The notes below the pieces were generated by a model. The model was not told the origin of the DNA, did not search any database, and was given only the letters and a program-made list of their open reading frames with translations. Positions 60,085 to 64,000 of a stretch of 64,000 nt of DNA are shown here, in pieces; the first letter of the stretch is position 1; each line of letters starts with the position of its first letter. Origin of the DNA: Tomocerus qinae (taxonomy: Eukaryota > Arthropoda > Collembola > Entomobryomorpha > Tomoceridae); contig CM034549.1 of NCBI GenBank assembly GCA_020055645.1, positions 22,713,930 to 22,777,929 of the forward strand. The letters run 5' to 3'. The position numbers and the translations under genes are program-made.

Positions 60085-61788
60085 AAAAACTGAGAAATAG
60101 TGAAGTAGTTACTAAAGTCAAAGTATCACTGAATATTGAAAGCTGGAGGGGAGATTGCTTTAGGTAGCACAATAACCAATCTTCAATGTCCCTTACATAG
60201 CACTTTCATGATTTTTTATTTTTGTTGAATCAGCTCAAAATTGGACACTGCTTACAAATCTGACTGTGGGTGCAGCTACTGAGATGATACTACACTGTAC
60301 TCTAAACGTTGTCTGAAAGTTCAAAACTAATAAAATTATCATATGCACAGGATTCGGTAAGTTTATATGTATAGTATTAGCCTTTGTATATCTTTTGTAG
60401 TAATTTGTTTACATTCGAAATCCATGTTGTTCATCACTCAAATAAATATCTAAGAGCTCATATACAAGTGAAAATCACAGGTGTTTCTCACATAATTTTG
60501 AATTTATGGTGGTACCAACGGCGTTTTGCAAAGTTTGGGATAGGAATCTAGAGTGGTTAGGGAAAAGGAAATTAAATAAACTAATTTTAGGATAAGTTGG
60601 TGGTTTAGGTAGTTTATGTGTACAGGAAGACTTTAACTTTACATTAGCTCTACCTAGCTTTCCAAGTTCCTACTTCCGATTGTCACAAGGAATTATATAG
60701 TTCTGGAAATATTGAGTCTCAGTACAACACTTGCAAGATTTACAATTCAGTATTTTCTCTCCCAGTAAATTCAATGAGTGTGGCTTCACAATATAATGGT
60801 GCACCTATTCATTAGAGTTCAGAGGCCATTTGATAATTAGACAATACTTATTATACTTGAGTCGTATCAAATGAACACTGGGTATGGGTATGCATTGTAT
60901 CCCCAAATTCAAAAAAAGATAATGGCGTTTATAGCGGTTTTCTTGCTACTTGATATTGGGAATTCCTACTTGTTGTCCATTACGGACAGTGTTTAGTTCT
61001 GTCCTAAATTCCAGGAATTAAAAATTCACATTATTTATGAAAAGATTCATTAGTGAAAAGGAATTACTGCAATGTAAAAACAGTATCGCAATAAGATGTA
61101 GAAGTGTCTATAATTTAAAGTTTTGAAATTGTTTATGAATGTGAAAAACTAAAAGCGGAATACATTGGACAGACATCAGTTTCTAAGCTTTTAGCAAAAG
61201 GAATCAATCATTGTAATGTCTCATTCCATCCCGCTTCTAGTCCTATAGAATAACAAATTTCAGGTAAGACTGGAAAAATTATAAACTCATGTCATTTATT
61301 AGATGTATTGCCGAATGCTAATAATGCCAATGTAACATCTTATCCTTATCACCTGCTTCACGAACTTTTTAGGAAGTGTCTAAAAATAGTAGTCAACATT
61401 ACATAATATCAGTACTCAATATTCTACTCTACATATAAATATTAATATACAGACAGACAGATTATATTTATGCGTATTTATGGAGAAGAAATGAAGAAAG
61501 AGTCAATTAGGAGCACAGACCCTAAATACAAAGTCTTTTATATACATATTACTGTTTCCAGTCCTCTGTACAAAAGCAAACAAACCGACTGTCTTAACTC
61601 TACCAATATCTACGATACAAATAGTCAAGTCACAGGTTGCACTGACAATTCAATGAACATTTTTTTGTTTTGTTGCACGTCGGCTTATGCAACTGGCAGT
61701 AACTCAAATTACTTTATATTACATAAACAATTTTTAATTTGCATAGCAATGTAATGTAATATTTTTCACCTCTGCACAAGGGGTTCCT

Positions 61789-61794
61789 TTTATT
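61789..61794 (-). terminator. Poly(A) signal candidate of eIF4G
   Basis: Minus-strand AATAAA about 113 nt past the eIF4G stop at 61907-61909. Confidence 0.5.
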
Positions 61795-61906
61795 ATAATT
61801 ATTATAATTATTTTATAACTATACTTACGTTATAATAATTATTATGAATAATTAATATACTTATTAACAATTAGGCACTTCACAAAAAAGTTCAAACAAA
61901 TGTCTG

Positions 61907-64000
61907 TCATTCATTATTATCCACCAAATTTAGTTTACTCATAAGAGTCCATAATTCATCTCCGTGCCCTAAAATAAAAAAGGTCATTAGCTCACAGAGT
62001 TCACACATAAAATTAGAAAAATAATGCAACTACTTGATAAATTAAATACTGATTCCTGTAATACCTTCGTCGATCGAGCTTCTTTTAAAATAATTTTTAG
62101 CTTGAGCCCACACTTTCGGAAAAAGTTGCTTATCCGGAAGTGGCAATAATGGAAGCAACTTGTTTAACGTAACAACATCCCACTCTTTCTTGTCAGTCCA
62201 TGCGAGTGTACATATTGCTTCGATAAAACTTTCGGCTGTTAATTCTTCGCGCAAATCCCATGACCTTTCCTGTAAATAATCAATGGTTTATATCTGATTG
62301 ATAAAAATAAAATTTTTGAAATTGGAGGGAAATGTACCTGAAGTAACTGCCTAATTTCTTCAGGAGAGTTTAAACGACTTTTTAGCACCGGAATAATTTT
62401 TTGCGATAGCGACTGAATAGATTCACCCGTCAACTGAGCTAACCACGGTACACTCTATAAAAACAAATTGCATCAGTTAAGAAATTATTAAGCAACATAT
62501 GCATTTACTTTTTTTTGTCCTTCATTACCTGTTGTAAGGCAACCTTTTTATCTGTCTTTTTAAACAATACTTGAACTGCTTCTTCGTTTCGTCGTAACTT
62601 GAGCAGATGTAAAGTATTGCTAATAAGTTCTTCACCAGTAGTAGCGTAATCTTCGTCATTTAACAGTGGATCTACCACCATCACCAACCAGTCCAAGTCA
62701 TCTTCCTCGACAAAAATCTCAACAAGAAACTGTCCAAGATATGTCGTCGCCTACAATTGGTTCAAACAAATTCTACTATACTCAACATTCCATCAACTGG
62801 ATTGTAATAATAATATTAAGTAAGGAAGTGCCAGAACCAAATTCAATCATTAATGTGATCTTACCTTAGGTACATCAATAACTATATCAGGAAGATCTTG
62901 TACGACGCCCTGCGCTAATGCATTTAAGACTGTAGTTTTAGTGACAACCTTATGTTTTAACAGCAACCGAACTAAATGTCCTGCAGTCTTTTGCAGATCC
63001 TCTTTGGACATGTCACAAACTTGCCTAGACAATTCTTCGACGAATACCCCTATTCTCTCCCCTGCAAAATCCATAAATATTTTAGAAAAATGCCACTAAT
63101 GAAAAATAATTGAAATATATCGTTGAATATGCAATTTATTACAAAAAATAAAAGAAATAATTGCATACCTGCAAACCGACTGTTTATCCAATGTAGCGTA
63201 TCGTCGAATTTCTTAACACTAAAATATTCTTCAAATATATTTTTAACAGTTTCTCTTACATCAGCTGTACATTCATCAGCTGAAATAGCAGGAGAAGGTT
63301 CTTTGGGGGACACTGGTCTTGAATTTTCTCGAGAAGACGCAGTAGAAGTTGCGGGGGACGGTCGACGGAGTGGAGGAGGGAATTGAGAGTGCATCATTTG
63401 CTGAGGAACTGGGTCTCGGTAATTCGAAGGGGACTGGTTATTGGAAACATTACTATTAGACCGAGGCTCATCCACAGAAAGTCCATGGAAACGGTTAAAC
63501 CGCGGAGGAAGTAACGATTTTGGCGGTGTTGGTAAAGTGTTACTATGAGAGTTAGTATTTGACGCTGCTGGACCTTGTCCTCGACCCCACGCTCCTCCTG
63601 AAGGTGCCAGAACAGGCATACCAGACTAAAGAAAATAATACAGTTCATTTAGGGCATTTAATCTTTCATTTTCAACATACACAGAAATCAATGGTTTGAC
63701 AGCATAGCCAACATAACATCTCTTACTAGTTACTATAATGTATAAATTATATGATTGAAGCTCAAATACAATTGTTTTACCTGGTCGGGTTTTTTAACTT
63801 GGAAGCGAGAGGATTTATTACTTTGAACTGTATTCCAATCACCCGTTTTCTTCTGTTGAGTGCCACCCATACTAGATTGCTGTCTTCCGGATTGAGCTCC
63901 TCTCTGATCCATTCCTGGACCACCACCACCACTGCTGGCTGGAGGAAGGCTGTTAATCTGGCGTTTCTCTTCCATTTCCTGTCGAATAGCATCGCGTCTA
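61907..64000 (-). CDS. eIF4G1: Translation initiation factor eIF4G, C-terminal part (5' end beyond the right edge)
   Basis: Scaffold of the cap-binding complex eIF4F. The window holds the last exons. About 63783-64000 carries RRDAIRQEMEEKRQ followed by GDWNTVQSNKSSRFQVKK, the conserved WNTV element after MIF4G. About 63170-63625 carries a Pro/Ser-rich linker and then the start of MA3 (VRETVKNIFEEYFSVKKFDD). About 62864-63065, 62527-62752 and 62336-62455 complete MA3 (LVRLLLKHKVVTKTTVLNAL, LPDIVIDVPKATTYLGQFLV, DYATTGEELI). 62065-62271 and 61907-61968 give the C-terminus, ending GHGDELWTLMSKLNLVDNNE. The GDWNTV motif favours eIF4G1/3 over the DAP5/NAT1 paralogue. The C-terminus is short for a W2 domain (see findings). 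It continues past position 64000 in frame. Confidence 0.88.

Larger units (their letters stand above)
59956..61906. other. Convergent 3' flanks of ATP5ME and eIF4G
   Basis: About 1.95 kb, longer than the other convergent intervals. AATAAA at 60079-60084 (+) fits ATP5ME and AATAAA at 61789-61794 (-) fits eIF4G. An AT palindromic stretch lies at about 61790-61860. No gene is recognised between them. Confidence 0.5.

Noticed and set aside
61785-61860. AT-rich palindromic stretch near the eIF4G 3' end
   Set aside because: Low-complexity TTATAATTA runs easily form apparent palindromes. It is probably 3' UTR sequence.

Overview
This is an animal nuclear genome window. Its genes are interrupted by many short, AT-rich, GT-AG introns, and the proteins read across those introns as ordinary metazoan proteins. 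The gene content (Wnt4, melted, unc-104, M-Ras, OPA1) points to an invertebrate, most likely an arthropod. As far as I recall, Wnt4 is usually reported missing from the well-studied insects, so a chelicerate, myriapod, crustacean or early-branching hexapod should be considered. I cannot name the species.

Layout, left to right. 1-10934 (-): Tor/mTOR kinase, complete except for the extreme C-terminal FATC exon beyond the left edge. 12232-13381 (+): tail-anchored ubiquitin-conjugating enzyme UBE2J2. 14017-19239 (-): melted/VEPH1. 21690-22616 (+): M-Ras GTPase. 24714-29496 (+): OPA1 mitochondrial dynamin. 30046-31519 (-): TRMT10A tRNA m1G9 methyltransferase. 33896-40288 (-): Wnt4, with large introns. 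46479-58077 (+): unc-104/KIF1A kinesin-3. 59351-59955 (+): ATP synthase subunit e. 61907-64000 (-): the C-terminal part of eIF4G, running off the right edge.

Most neighbours are divergent pairs (Tor/UBE2J2, melted/M-Ras, Wnt4/unc-104) or convergent pairs (UBE2J2/melted, OPA1/TRMT10A, ATP5ME/eIF4G). Tor, melted and eIF4G all act in insulin/TOR growth control and lie within 64 kb. OPA1 and ATP synthase subunit e both shape mitochondrial cristae. Whether this linkage means anything is an inference.

The least ordinary sequence features are: a 108-nt in-frame unc-104 exon whose start duplicates the start of the next exon; a frame-neutral 66-nt OPA1 exon; an unusually long Wnt4 with inserted segments; a 2.7-copy, about 245-bp tandem repeat in a Wnt4 intron; a tiny TA-flanked inverted-repeat element upstream of M-Ras; and a 63-nt orphan exon-like segment between Wnt4 and unc-104. 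I see no virus, CRISPR array, rRNA or convincing tRNA.
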